Origin: Clostridia bacterium
Lineage (GTDB): Bacteria > Bacillota > Clostridia > Oscillospirales > CAG-272
Direction: 5' to 3'
Assembly (NCBI GenBank): GCA_017503105.1
Contig: JAFVTS010000011.1
Location: forward strand, 1-64,000
DNA length: 64,000 nt
In this document: positions 42,825 to 52,441 of the stretch, in pieces
Layout of the letters: each line of letters begins with the position of its first letter
Position numbering within the stretch: the first letter of the stretch is position 1
Made by a program: the position numbers and the translations under genes
The notes under the pieces: model-generated
What the model saw: only the letters and a program-made list of their open reading frames with translations
What the model was told of the DNA's origin: nothing
Databases searched by the model: none

Positions 42825-43884
42825 TATTGATTTTAAAGGTAAGACCGTACTCGTCACGGGTGCCGCGGGCTTCATCGGTGCCAACCTCGTTATGAAGCTT
42901 ATCGAAAACGGCGAGTGCGAAAGAATCGTCGGTCTTGATAATATGAACGACTATTACGACGTGTCGATAAAGGAATACCGCTTAAAAAAGATAGAAGAGG
43001 CGGCATCGCAAAAGAGCGTTAAGTTCGTTTTCGTTAAGGGAAACATCGCGGATAAGGCGACGGTCGACGGCGTTTTTTCGGAGTATCACCCGACCGTCAC
43101 CGTGAATCTTGCCGCCCAGGCGGGAGTCAGATACAGTATCACGAATCCCGACGCATATATCGAGTCCAATCTCATCGGCTTTTATAATATTCTTGAGGCG
43201 TGCAGGCACAATCCCACGGAGCATCTCGTGTACGCGAGCTCGTCAAGCGTTTACGGAACGAACAAAAAGATTCCGTACAGCACGGACGATAAGGTGGACA
43301 ACCCCGTTTCTCTTTACGCCGCTACGAAAAAATCAAACGAGCTTATGGCTCACGCTTATTCAAAGCTTTACAACATTCCCTCGACGGGGCTCAGATTCTT
43401 TACCGTTTACGGTCCTGCGGGAAGACCCGATATGGCTTATTTCGGATTTACCGATAAGCTAATAAGGGGAGAAACTATCGAAATCTTCAATTTCGGAAAT
43501 TGTAAGCGCGATTTTACTTACGTTGACGATATAGTGGAGGGGATACTGCGCGTAATGCGTACCGCTCCCGAGAAAAAGAACGGTGAGGACGGGCTTCCCA
43601 TACCGCCGTACCGTGTTTATAACATAGGAAACAGCAGTCCCGAAAATCTTCAGGACTTCGTGAAAATACTTTGCGAGGAGCTCGTTCGCGCGCGCGTGCT
43701 TCCCGAAGATTATGATTTTGAAGCGCACAAAAAGCTCGTTCCAATGCAGGCGGGTGACGTTCCCGTAACGTATGCGGACACGAGTGCGCTTGAGCGCGAT
43801 CTCGGATTTAAGCCGCATACCCCGCTTCGCACGGGGCTTCGCAGCTTCGCCGAGTGGTATTACGGATTTTACGTTAAAAAATAA
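42811..43884 (+). CDS. NAD-dependent epimerase, UDP-glucuronate 4-epimerase type
   Basis: A 357-residue extended SDR enzyme with GAAGFIGANLVMKLIENG at the NAD site, the LDNMNDYYDVSIKEYRLKKIEE segment diagnostic of UDP-glucuronate 4-epimerases (CapI/GAE type), SSSSVYG, and the catalytic YAATK. It interconverts UDP-GlcA and UDP-GalA, supplying an acidic sugar. The TTG start at 42811 lies inside the end of the nucleotidyltransferase gene, with AAGGAG ten bases upstream. Confidence 0.87.
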   Translation: MLKANIDFKGKTVLVTGAAGFIGANLVMKLIENGECERIVGLDNMNDYYDVSIKEYRLKKIEEAASQKSVKFVFVKGNIADKATVDGVFSEYHPTVTVNLAAQAGVRYSITNPDAYIESNLIGFYNILEACRHNPTEHLVYASSSSVYGTNKKIPYSTDDKVDNPVSLYAATKKSNELMAHAYSKLYNIPSTGLRFFTVYGPAGRPDMAYFGFTDKLIRGETIEIFNFGNCKRDFTYVDDIVEGILRVMRTAPEKKNGEDGLPIPPYRVYNIGNSSPENLQDFVKILCEELVRARVLPEDYDFEAHKKLVPMQAGDVPVTYADTSALERDLGFKPHTPLRTGLRSFAEWYYGFYVKK

Positions 43885-43922
43885 CGGCAGAGGACGGGAG
43901 CTTTTGCGGAAAGGAGAGGGAA

Positions 43923-45212
43923 ATGTTTAAAAACAGAGTCGTGAAAAACGCCTCTTGGATAATAGTCTGCAAGGCGGTGCAAGCCGTCCTTACTCTCGTT
44001 GTCACCGTTCTCACCGCAAGGCTTCTTGAGCCTGAGGGCTACGGAGTCATAAATTACGCGGCGTCGGTCACGGCGTTCTTCGTTCCGATAATGCAGCTCG
44101 GTCTTAACTCAACTCTCGTTCACGAGCTTATAAAAAGACCCGAGCAAGAAGGTCGGATCATGGGCACGGCGGTCACGATGTCGTTTGCCTCGGCAATACT
44201 CAGCGTGCTCGGTATATTCGCCTTTGTTTCCGTCGCGAATCACTCCGAGCCCGAAACGGTTCTCGTGTGCGTGGTGTACGGTACGATGCTTCTTTTCCAA
44301 AGCGCTGAGCTGTTACAGTATTGGTTCCAGGCAAAGCTATTGTCAAAATATCACGCGATAGTCGTTCTTCTCGCCTTCGCCGTCATCTCTCTTTACAAGA
44401 TATTTCTGCTCGTCGCGGGGTGGGGCGTCGTGTGGTTTGCCGCCGCGCAGTCGGTCGACTATCTCTTTATCGCAATAGGACTTTTCGTTTTATATAAGAA
44501 AAAAGCAGACAGCCGTCTTAGCTTCTCGTTTATGACGGCAAAGGAGCTCTTCTCAGAGAGCAAGTATTACATAGTGTCAAGCCTTATGATCACCCTTTTC
44601 GCTCAAACCGACAAGGTGATGATAAAGCTTATGATAGGTGACGCGGCGTGCGGTTATTATTCCGCAGCCTTTACCTGCGCAGGAATGACGTCCTTCGTCT
44701 TCGGAGCGATAATCGATTCTCTGCGCCCGATAATTTTTGAAAATAAGTCAAAGAGCAGGGAGGGGTACGAGAATACCCTTAGTGCCCTTTACACGATAAT
44801 TATTTACCTCTCGCTTTTACAAAGTCTCGTTATAAGCATCGCCTCGGGGCTGGTCATAAAAATATTCTACGGTGCGGCGTATTCCGAGGCTGTCGTGCCG
44901 CTCGCAATTCTCGTCTGGTATTCAACCTTCTCTTACCTCGGCTCGGTCCGCAATATATGGATGCTTGCGGAGGGGCGTCAAAGGTACCTTTGGATGATCA
45001 ATCTCTCGGGCGCTCTTATGAACGTGGCGCTTAACGCCATTCTTATTCCCGCTATCGGAATATCGGGTGCCGCCATAGCGTCTCTTGCGACGCAGATATT
45101 CGCCAACGTGATAATAGGCTTTATAATCAGACCGATAAGAGAGAACAACAGACTTATGCTTCGGGCGGTAAATCCCAAATATCTCATCTCTGCAATTAAA
45201 ACTCTCAAATAA
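43923..45212 (+). CDS. Oligosaccharide flippase 2 (Wzx/polysaccharide biosynthesis family)
   Basis: A 429-residue MOP-superfamily membrane protein with 12-14 helices: VKNASWIIVCKAVQAVLTLVVTVLTARLLEPEGYGVINYA at the start, and FAQTDKVMIKLMIGD typical of RfbX-type Wzx. It is of a different subgroup from flippase 1, so the locus may make two lipid-linked products or have joined two clusters. GGAAAGGAG precedes the ATG. Confidence 0.86.
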   Translation: MFKNRVVKNASWIIVCKAVQAVLTLVVTVLTARLLEPEGYGVINYAASVTAFFVPIMQLGLNSTLVHELIKRPEQEGRIMGTAVTMSFASAILSVLGIFAFVSVANHSEPETVLVCVVYGTMLLFQSAELLQYWFQAKLLSKYHAIVVLLAFAVISLYKIFLLVAGWGVVWFAAAQSVDYLFIAIGLFVLYKKKADSRLSFSFMTAKELFSESKYYIVSSLMITLFAQTDKVMIKLMIGDAACGYYSAAFTCAGMTSFVFGAIIDSLRPIIFENKSKSREGYENTLSALYTIIIYLSLLQSLVISIASGLVIKIFYGAAYSEAVVPLAILVWYSTFSYLGSVRNIWMLAEGRQRYLWMINLSGALMNVALNAILIPAIGISGAAIASLATQIFANVIIGFIIRPIRENNRLMLRAVNPKYLISAIKTLK

Positions 45213-45223
45213 AGGTGCGTAAA

Positions 45224-46072
45224 ATGCAAAATTTAACTGCGGAACAGATCCAAAAACTGAAAGAAATCGAGCTTGATATCCTGAAAGCCTTCGTTGAAGC
45301 TTGCGAAAAACTGAATTTGCGATATTATTTGCTCGGCGGCACGCTTCTCGGAGCCGTTCGTCACGGGGGCTTTATCCCTTGGGACGACGATATAGACGTA
45401 GGAATGCCGCGCGAGGATTACGAAAGGTTTATAAAGGAAGGACAGGCATATCTTCCGAAGAATCTCTTCATACAGGATATAAGCACGGATCCCGAGTGGT
45501 GCTTTAACTTCGTTAAAATAAGGAATTCGGACACCGCCTACGTTGAGCTTTCGACGAAAAATATGAATATAAATCACGGCGTATTTTTAGACGTCTTCCC
45601 GCTTGATTATTACCCCAAAGGCAAGCTTCGTGCCGCTTTCTTGAATTTTAAGAAGGACCTTATGTGGTGCAGGATATGTGACAGACTCTATTTGCCCGAT
45701 TCCAAGACCGCGTTTATAAAGATTCTTATCTTCTTGTCGAAATTCGTATATCCGTCGTTTAAAAAGACCGTTTTAAAAAGAGACAAGCTTTTTCGGTCAG
45801 TGAAAAACTCTGACCGAGTTGCAAACTTCTCGGGCGCGTGGGGCAAAAAGGAGATCGTGCCGAAGGAGTGGTACGGTGACGGGGTGCTCTTGGAGTTTGA
45901 GGGGCTTTCCGTCAGAGCGCCGTCCGAGTATGACAAATGGCTCACGCAGGTCTACGGCGATTATATGACCTTGCCGCCCGAGGAAAAGCGAGTCGGACAT
46001 CATTATACCGAGGCGGTGGATTTTGAGAAGCCGTATACGGAATATTTAAAGAATAGAGGAGAGAACAAATGA
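45224..46072 (+). CDS. LicD-family phosphotransferase
   Basis: A 282-residue cytoplasmic enzyme of the LicD nucleotidyltransferase-like family, which moves phospho-alditol or phosphocholine groups from CDP donors to sugars. The core motif [32 protein letters not shown] (about 37-68) contains the metal aspartates. The family includes phosphocholine and phosphoglycerol transferases; the TagD gene overlapping its end points to CDP-glycerol as donor. ATG 45224 is chosen with AAAGGTG six bases before it. Confidence 0.87.
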   Translation: MQNLTAEQIQKLKEIELDILKAFVEACEKLNLRYYLLGGTLLGAVRHGGFIPWDDDIDVGMPREDYERFIKEGQAYLPKNLFIQDISTDPEWCFNFVKIRNSDTAYVELSTKNMNINHGVFLDVFPLDYYPKGKLRAAFLNFKKDLMWCRICDRLYLPDSKTAFIKILIFLSKFVYPSFKKTVLKRDKLFRSVKNSDRVANFSGAWGKKEIVPKEWYGDGVLLEFEGLSVRAPSEYDKWLTQVYGDYMTLPPEEKRVGHHYTEAVDFEKPYTEYLKNRGENK

Positions 46073-46458
46073 AACGCGTTATAACTTACGGAACGTTCGA
46101 TCTTTTGCATTACGGTCACATTAACCTGCTCAAAAGAGCAAAGGCGCTCGGCGATTATCTTATAGTCTGCCTTTCGACCGATGAGTTCAATTGGAATCAA
46201 AAGCAGAAAAAATGCTATTTCGATTACGAAAAGCGCAAGCAGCTTCTTGAAGCCGTCCGCTACGTCGATCTCGTTATTCCCGAGGAAAATTGGGAGCAGA
46301 AAAAAAGCGATATGCACGAATATCACGTCGACGTCTTCGTTATGGGCGACGATTGGAAGGGCAAGTTCGATTTCCTCAAAGACGAAGGAGTCGAGGTCGT
46401 TTATCTTGAAAGAACCCCCGAGATCAGCACCACGCAAATAAAAAAGGATCTGAAGTAG
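46069..46458 (+). CDS. tagD: Glycerol-3-phosphate cytidylyltransferase
   Basis: A 129-residue enzyme making CDP-glycerol from CTP and glycerol-3-phosphate. Signatures: [20 protein letters not shown] with the HxGH motif (14-17), W/D-rich [11 protein letters not shown], and [11 protein letters not shown]. It overlaps licD by four bases. No CDP-glycerol polymerase (TagB/TagF) is present, so CDP-glycerol is probably used by LicD for single phosphoglycerol decorations rather than teichoic acid polymer. Confidence 0.92.
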   Translation: MKRVITYGTFDLLHYGHINLLKRAKALGDYLIVCLSTDEFNWNQKQKKCYFDYEKRKQLLEAVRYVDLVIPEENWEQKKSDMHEYHVDVFVMGDDWKGKFDFLKDEGVEVVYLERTPEISTTQIKKDLK

Positions 46459-46547
46459 ACCTTAAAATTAAAAAGTATGACTTCTTAATAGACTTTGGCA
46501 AAAATCTAATAAAAATAAATATAACGTACAAAGGAAGGAAAACAAAA

Positions 46548-47588
46548 ATGTCACTCTTCAAGAACAAAACACTACTCATCACAGGTGGAACGGGCTCGTT
46601 CGGTAACGCGGTGCTCAACCGTTTCCTCAGAACGGACATAGGAGAAATAAGAATATTCTCCCGTGACGAAAAGAAGCAGGACGATATGCGCCACGAGTTC
46701 CAGGCAAAAATGCCCGAGGTCGCTGAAAAGATCAAATTTTACATAGGCGACGTGCGCGATCTTGCCTCCGTAAAGAACGCTATGAACGGCGTTGACTACA
46801 TCTTCCACGCTGCGGCACTCAAGCAGGTCCCCTCGTGTGAGTTCTTCCCGATCGAGGCTGTAAAGACCAACGTACTCGGCACGGAAAACGTTCTTACCGC
46901 GGCAATCGAGGCGGGCGTAAAGAACGTCGTATGCCTTTCTACCGACAAGGCGGCTTACCCCGTAAACGCAATGGGCACCTCCAAGGCTATGATGGAGAAG
47001 GTCATCGTTGCAAAATCAAGAACCGTAAGCCCCGAGAAAACTAAGATATGCTGCACCCGTTACGGCAACGTAATGTGTTCGCGCGGCTCCGTTATTCCGC
47101 TTTGGATCGATCAGATAAGGGCAGGCAACCCCATCACTATCACCGACGGCTCTATGACGAGATTTATTATGTCCCTTGACGAGGCGGTCGATCTCGTTCT
47201 CTTCGCGTTTGAGCACGGTGAGAGCGGCGATATCCTCGTTCAAAAGGCTCCTGCTTGCACTATCCAGACTCAGGCTGAGGCTGTTTGCGAGCTCTTCGGC
47301 GGCGATAAGAACAATATCAAGGTCATCGGCATTCGTCACGGCGAGAAGATGTACGAAACCCTTCTTACCAACGAGGAGTGCGCGGGCGCTATCGATATGG
47401 GCAATTTCTATCGCGTTCCCTGCGACAAGCGCGGACTTAACTACGATAAATACTTCAATAAGGGTGACGCTGAGCGCAACACTCTCACAGAGTTCAACTC
47501 AAGCAACACAAAGCTTTTGACCGTTGAAGAGACCAAGGCGAAGATCGCATCTCTTCAGTACATCAAGGACGAGCTTGCAAAGGCTTAA
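46548..47588 (+). CDS. capE: UDP-N-acetylglucosamine 4,6-dehydratase/5-epimerase (CapE-type)
   Basis: A 346-residue SDR enzyme, first of three steps from UDP-GlcNAc to UDP-L-FucNAc. The NAD motif is TGGTGSFGNAVLNRFL (13-28), followed by RDEKKQDDMRHEF, the AALKQVPSCEFFPIEAVKTN block specific to this group, and the variant catalytic STDKAAYPVNAMGTSK. GGAAGGA precedes the ATG. capF and the 2-epimerase gene lie just downstream, with one acyltransferase inserted. Confidence 0.92.
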   Translation: MSLFKNKTLLITGGTGSFGNAVLNRFLRTDIGEIRIFSRDEKKQDDMRHEFQAKMPEVAEKIKFYIGDVRDLASVKNAMNGVDYIFHAAALKQVPSCEFFPIEAVKTNVLGTENVLTAAIEAGVKNVVCLSTDKAAYPVNAMGTSKAMMEKVIVAKSRTVSPEKTKICCTRYGNVMCSRGSVIPLWIDQIRAGNPITITDGSMTRFIMSLDEAVDLVLFAFEHGESGDILVQKAPACTIQTQAEAVCELFGGDKNNIKVIGIRHGEKMYETLLTNEECAGAIDMGNFYRVPCDKRGLNYDKYFNKGDAERNTLTEFNSSNTKLLTVEETKAKIASLQYIKDELAKA

Positions 47589-47638
47589 GGTCCCTCTCTC
47601 TCTTTTTACATTAATATTTTGAGGAGACGTTATAAACT

Positions 47639-48664
47639 ATGGTAGATAAAAAGCGAAATTGCTTGAATCTTATAAGGCTTTTGGCGGCGATCCAGGTCTT
47701 TTTCGGTCACGCGATACCCGCGTTCTCGCTGTCTTTGCCGCTGCCACTGCGCGCCATCTTCAGCTTTTTATGTATTTTCGAGGGCGTTCCCGTATTCTTC
47801 TGCTTAAGCGGATTTTTGCTTTGGGATTCCATTAAGAAAACACCGTCGCTCAAGGTGTACGCGAAAAAGCGTATCTTCCGTCTTTATCCCGAGCTTTGGT
47901 GCGGAGTTGCTGTCAACTTCATCTTGGTTGCGATCCTTTTTGCGCAAAATATAGAGTGGGTCTCTTATATTGCATTCCAATTTACTCAGGCAACCGTTCT
48001 TCAGTTCTGGACGCCTGCAAGTCTTGACGGATATGCAACAGGCAATCCCAACGGTCCTCTTTGGACGGTTTCCGTTCTTGTTCAGGCATATATTGCGCTT
48101 TGGTTCTTGCACAAGTTCTTGAGAGGCAAAGGTCTTAAAAGATGGATACCCACGCTCATTCTCACGGCATCTGTAAATCTTTTGCGTCCTCTTTTCTCGG
48201 GAATACTCCCCTCTATGGTCTATAAGCTCACCTTCTATATGTTCACGACCCACATATGGCTCTTCCTTGTAGGTGCTTTCATGTGTGAGTACTTCGATGT
48301 TTTGATAGGATGGCTTAAGAAGTTTTGGTGGCTTGCACTCGCTATATCCCAAGTTGCGATGCATACGGGCTTCGACTACGGAACGTACGGCACGGTAAAA
48401 TGCCTGTTCCTTGCAATAGGTGTTATCGGGCTTGGATATGCTTTACCGATGCTTTCAATAAAGCACGATTTCTCGTACGGATTTTATATCTATCACATGA
48501 TAGTAATAAACGTAATGGTGCACTTCGGATGCGCCGGCAGTACGTGGTGGCTTCTTGTTTCGTTCCTTGCCTCGGCAGCTCTTGCTGTGATCTCGTATTT
48601 TACAACGGGAGCAATAAGCAGGCATCTTAGGGCGCGAGCATCCGAAGAAATAAAAATCAATTAA
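47639..48664 (+). CDS. Acyltransferase family 3 membrane protein
   Basis: A 341-residue membrane protein with about ten helices. The N-terminus NLIRLLAAIQVFFGHA carries the conserved histidine of acyltransferase 3 enzymes, and R-x10-H-like LPLRAIFSFL and GVPVFFCLSGFLLW follow. These proteins O-acetylate or otherwise acylate surface glycans. It lies between capE and capF and was probably acquired to modify the FucNAc-containing unit. GAGGAGA precedes the ATG. Confidence 0.88.
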   Translation: MVDKKRNCLNLIRLLAAIQVFFGHAIPAFSLSLPLPLRAIFSFLCIFEGVPVFFCLSGFLLWDSIKKTPSLKVYAKKRIFRLYPELWCGVAVNFILVAILFAQNIEWVSYIAFQFTQATVLQFWTPASLDGYATGNPNGPLWTVSVLVQAYIALWFLHKFLRGKGLKRWIPTLILTASVNLLRPLFSGILPSMVYKLTFYMFTTHIWLFLVGAFMCEYFDVLIGWLKKFWWLALAISQVAMHTGFDYGTYGTVKCLFLAIGVIGLGYALPMLSIKHDFSYGFYIYHMIVINVMVHFGCAGSTWWLLVSFLASAALAVISYFTTGAISRHLRARASEEIKIN

Positions 48665-48677
48665 GAAGGAGAAAAAT

Positions 48678-49874
48678 ATGAAAATTCTCGTCACGGGTGC
48701 AGGGGGCTTCGTTGGAAAAAACCTCGTTGCCGCCCTTGAAAACATAAGAGACGGTAAGGACAAGACCCATCCCGAAATTACGGTAGATGAAATATTTGAG
48801 TACGATATAGACACCCCAAAAGAGGTGTTTGACGTAGCGTGCCGTGAGGCGAATTTCGTCTTCAACCTTGCGGGCGTCAACCGTCCGAAGGACCCCGAGG
48901 AGTTTATGAAGGGGAACTTCGGCTTTGCCTCCGAGCTTCTTTCGGGGCTTGAAAAATACAGAAACCAGTGCCCCGTTATGATATCCTCGTCGATTCAAGC
49001 AACCTGTATCGGTCGCTACGATTCCGATTACGGCAGAAGCAAGAAGGCAGGGGAGGAACTCCTCTTCTCATATGCTGAGAGAACGGGCGCAAAGGTTCTC
49101 GTGTACCGCTTCCCGAACCTCTTCGGCAAGTGGTGCCGCCCGAATTACAACTCCGCCGTCGCAACGTTCTGCAACAATATCGCAAACGACCTTCCTATAA
49201 CGGTAAGCGATCCCGCAGTCGAGCTTGAGCTTCTCTATATCGACGATCTTGTGGATGAAATGCTCCTTGCTCTTGAGGGGCGTGAGCACCGATGCACCTT
49301 CGACGGCATCAAGACCGTTCTCAAAGAGGACGGAGAATACTGCGCAGCACCCGTGACGCACAAGGTCACCCTCGGTGAGATAGTTGAGCTTCTTGAGCGC
49401 TTTAAGTCACAACCTGCGACTCTCACCGTTCCCGAAATACCTGCGGGCAGCTTTGCAAAGAAGCTTTATTCGACCTATCTTTCTTATCTTCCGAAAGAGA
49501 AGGTCTCGTTCCCCTTAAAGATGAACGTCGACGCGCGCGGCTCGTTTACAGAGCTTTTGAGATCTGAAAAATGCGGTCAGGTCAGCGTTAATATCTCAAA
49601 GCCCGGCATTACTAAGGGGCAGCATTGGCATAACACGAAGTGGGAGTTCTTTATAGTCGTATCGGGCAAGGGGCTTATAGAAATGCGCAAGGTAGGCTCC
49701 GACGAGGTCCTTCGCTTTGAGGTCTCGGGCGAGAAGATCGAGGCCGTTCATATGCTCCCGGGCTACACGCACAATATAATAAATCTCTCCGACACGGAAG
49801 ATCTCGTCACCGTGATGTGGGCGAACGAAAGCTTTGACCCCGCGCATCCCGACACCTTCTTCCTGCCCGTTTGA
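48678..49874 (+). CDS. capF: CapF-type bifunctional reductase/C3-epimerase (SDR plus cupin)
   Basis: A 398-residue enzyme for the second step to UDP-L-FucNAc. The N-terminal SDR (TGAGGFVGKNLVAAL) runs to about residue 260 and is joined to a C-terminal cupin (DARGSFTELLRSEKCGQVSVN, then GITKGQHWHNTKWEFFIVVSG). This two-domain layout is diagnostic of CapF: the cupin epimerises C3 and the SDR reduces C4 with NADPH. Confidence 0.93.
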   Translation: MKILVTGAGGFVGKNLVAALENIRDGKDKTHPEITVDEIFEYDIDTPKEVFDVACREANFVFNLAGVNRPKDPEEFMKGNFGFASELLSGLEKYRNQCPVMISSSIQATCIGRYDSDYGRSKKAGEELLFSYAERTGAKVLVYRFPNLFGKWCRPNYNSAVATFCNNIANDLPITVSDPAVELELLYIDDLVDEMLLALEGREHRCTFDGIKTVLKEDGEYCAAPVTHKVTLGEIVELLERFKSQPATLTVPEIPAGSFAKKLYSTYLSYLPKEKVSFPLKMNVDARGSFTELLRSEKCGQVSVNISKPGITKGQHWHNTKWEFFIVVSGKGLIEMRKVGSDEVLRFEVSGEKIEAVHMLPGYTHNIINLSDTEDLVTVMWANESFDPAHPDTFFLPV

Positions 49875-49946
49875 TACACCGTATAAGGCCTTTTTCCGAA
49901 GCGTGACGTAAAGCGCTTTCGAAATATTAACGAAAGGACAAAAACA

Positions 49947-51137
49947 ATGCAGACAGAAATAAAACTTGATTATTCCGACGTGTCATTTAAGAATGACGGC
50001 AGACTCAAGCTGCTTATCATAGTCGGAACGCGCCCTGAGATCATACGTCTCTCGGCTGTTATAAATAAGTGCCGTAAGTACTTTGACACCATTCTCGCTC
50101 ACACGGGTCAAAATTACGATTACAACCTGAACGGCGTATTTTTCCGCGACCTTAAGCTTGACGATCCCGAGGTCTATATGGACGCGGTAGGTGACGATCT
50201 CGGAGCAACGGTCGGCAATATTATCAACTGCTCTTATAAGCTTATGAGTGCCGTGAAGCCCGACGCGCTTCTTATACTCGGTGACACGAATTCCTGCCTT
50301 TCGGCAATCTCGGCAAAAAGACTTCACATTCCCATCTTCCATATGGAGGCGGGTAACAGATGTAAGGACGAATGCCTTCCCGAGGAAACGAACCGCCGTA
50401 TCGTGGACATAATCTCCGACGTTAATCTTGCGTATTCAGAGCACGCGCGCCGCTATCTTGCGGACTGCGGACTTCCGAAGGAACGCACCTACGTCACGGG
50501 CTCACCTATGGCGGAGGTCCTTCACGCAAACCTTGATGATATAAAGAAATCCGATATACTTAAAAAACTCGGACTTAAAGCAGGGCAGTACATACTTCTT
50601 TCCGCTCACAGGGAGGAAAATATCGACACCGAGAAGAACTTCCTCTCGCTCTTCGGCGCTATAAATAAGATCGCCGAAAAGTACGATATGCCTATTCTCT
50701 ATTCCTGCCATCCGAGAAGCCGTAACAGACTTGAGAAGAGCGGCTTTGAGCTTGACTCGCGCGTTATCCGTCACGAGCCGCTCGGTTTCCACGATTACAA
50801 CAATCTTCAGATGAACGCCTTCGCCGTCATATCCGACTCGGGCACGCTTCCCGAGGAGTCGAGCTTCTTTACCTCGGTTGGCAATCCTTTCCCCGCTGTG
50901 TGCATAAGAACGTCGACCGAGCGCCCCGAAGCGCTTGACAAGGCTTGCTTCGTTCTTGCAGGAATTGACGAAAAGGGGCTTCTCAACGCCGTTGATACGG
51001 CGGTAGAGATGAACAGAAACGGCGACTTCGGCATTCCCGTTCCCGATTACGTGGAGGAGAACGTTTCCACTAAGGTCGTAAAGCTCATCCAATCTTACAC
51101 CGGCGTGGTCGACAAGATGGTTTGGCGCAAATTCTGA
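49947..51137 (+). CDS. capG: UDP-N-acetyl sugar 2-epimerase (CapG/WecB-type)
   Basis: A 396-residue non-hydrolysing 2-epimerase: IIVGTRPEIIRLSAVI, AHTGQNYDYNLNGVFF, HMEAGNRCKDECLPEETNRRIVD, and SDSGTLPEESSFF. Following capE and capF it most likely performs the third step giving UDP-L-FucNAc. A classical WecB making UDP-ManNAc has the same fold, but context favours CapG. AAAGGA precedes the ATG, and alr follows after four bases. Confidence 0.88.
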   Translation: MQTEIKLDYSDVSFKNDGRLKLLIIVGTRPEIIRLSAVINKCRKYFDTILAHTGQNYDYNLNGVFFRDLKLDDPEVYMDAVGDDLGATVGNIINCSYKLMSAVKPDALLILGDTNSCLSAISAKRLHIPIFHMEAGNRCKDECLPEETNRRIVDIISDVNLAYSEHARRYLADCGLPKERTYVTGSPMAEVLHANLDDIKKSDILKKLGLKAGQYILLSAHREENIDTEKNFLSLFGAINKIAEKYDMPILYSCHPRSRNRLEKSGFELDSRVIRHEPLGFHDYNNLQMNAFAVISDSGTLPEESSFFTSVGNPFPAVCIRTSTERPEALDKACFVLAGIDEKGLLNAVDTAVEMNRNGDFGIPVPDYVEENVSTKVVKLIQSYTGVVDKMVWRKF

Positions 51138-51141
51138 CGTT

Positions 51142-52341
51142 ATGAACGATATCTTTAAATCCGATAAGCACCTTTTCCGCACTTGGGCGGAAATAGATCT
51201 TGACGCGGCTGAGAATAATTTTCTCAAGCTTAAAAGCGCCGCAGACGGACGAAAGACCTGCGCCGTTATAAAGGCAAACGCCTACGGTCACGGCGCGGTA
51301 GCTCTCGGCCGCCTTTATTCCGAGCTTGGCGCGGATTTTCTCGCCGTTTCTAATATGGGCGAGGCTCTTGAGTTAAGAGGCGCGGGGATAGCTCTTCCTA
51401 TACTTATCCTCGGCTACGTGGCTCCCGAGTGTGCCGAAGCGGCGGCAAAGAACGGTATCACGCTCGCGGTCTACTCGCTCCCGTACGCCAAGGCTCTTTC
51501 CGAAGCTGCAAGCGGAGCGGGCGTTACACTCGACGTGCACCTTAAATTTGACACGGGTATGGGTCGGATAGGCTTTTTCACCTCCGAGGAGGGGGAAAAT
51601 TCTCTTAACGACGCTCTTCTTTCGGCAAAGCTTCCGTCCCTTTCCGTTACGGGCGCGTTTACCCATTTTGCCGTGGCGGACGGCGGAGATTCACGGGAGG
51701 ATAGGGAATATACCTTAAAGCAAGCGGAACGCTTTAAGCTTGCGAAGGAATATATGCTCTCTCACGGAGTGTCTTTGCCCCTATGCCACGTATCAAACAG
51801 TGCCGCAACGCTTGACTATCCCGATCTTGCGCACGATATGGTAAGGCTCGGAATATCACTCTACGGTCTTGTTCCATCCTTTGACGTAAAAAATCCTTTG
51901 GCGCTTGAGCCCGTTATGACTTTGAAAAGCGTTATTTCCCACGTAAAAACGGTAAATAAGGGCACTTCTATAAGCTACGGAAGAACCTTCGTTGCGCAAA
52001 AGCCGATGCGTGTTGCCACGGTCCCGATAGGCTACGCTGACGGATTTTTGCGTTCTTCATCCGCCGCGGGCGTCCGTCTTACCGTCGGGGGCAGGGACGT
52101 GCCCATACTCGGCAGAGTTTGTATGGACCAGCTTATGATAGACGTCACGGACGTTCCCGAAGCCCGCCTCTTTGACGAGGTCCTTATATACGGCGCTGGC
52201 GCTTTTGAGAGCGCTGACAGCTTTGCACTGAAGAACGGCACGATCGGCTACGAGTGCGTATGTGCCGTCGGCCACAGAGTGCCGCGCGTTTATTTAAAAA
52301 ATAATGCGTGTGAATTCATTCGGAACTATTTGGAACAATAA
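51142..52341 (+). CDS. alr: Alanine racemase
   Basis: A 399-residue PLP enzyme interconverting L- and D-alanine. The PLP lysine is K44 in AVIKANAYGHG, with KFDTGMGRIGF, the catalytic tyrosine in TSISYGRTFVA, and the C-terminal CMDQLMIDVTD. It starts four bases after capG and ends the polysaccharide operon. It may supply D-Ala for the cell wall or, with the ATP-grasp ligases of the same locus, for amino-acid decoration of the glycan; the second idea is inference. Confidence 0.93.
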   Translation: MNDIFKSDKHLFRTWAEIDLDAAENNFLKLKSAADGRKTCAVIKANAYGHGAVALGRLYSELGADFLAVSNMGEALELRGAGIALPILILGYVAPECAEAAAKNGITLAVYSLPYAKALSEAASGAGVTLDVHLKFDTGMGRIGFFTSEEGENSLNDALLSAKLPSLSVTGAFTHFAVADGGDSREDREYTLKQAERFKLAKEYMLSHGVSLPLCHVSNSAATLDYPDLAHDMVRLGISLYGLVPSFDVKNPLALEPVMTLKSVISHVKTVNKGTSISYGRTFVAQKPMRVATVPIGYADGFLRSSSAAGVRLTVGGRDVPILGRVCMDQLMIDVTDVPEARLFDEVLIYGAGAFESADSFALKNGTIGYECVCAVGHRVPRVYLKNNACEFIRNYLEQ

Positions 52342-52383
52342 GTCTTTTCGCACTTTTTTACAAATTTATCGCACTATTTTCCA

Positions 52384-52412
52384 TTTACAACGAGCCACTC
52401 GTATTATATAAT
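52384..52412 (+). promoter_or_regulatory. Promoter for the oxidoreductase gene
   Basis: TTTACA (52384-52389), a 17-base spacer and TATAAT (52407-52412). Confidence 0.75.
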
Positions 52413-52441
52413 TAAAGAAAAAAATCAAGAGGTATAAAGCA

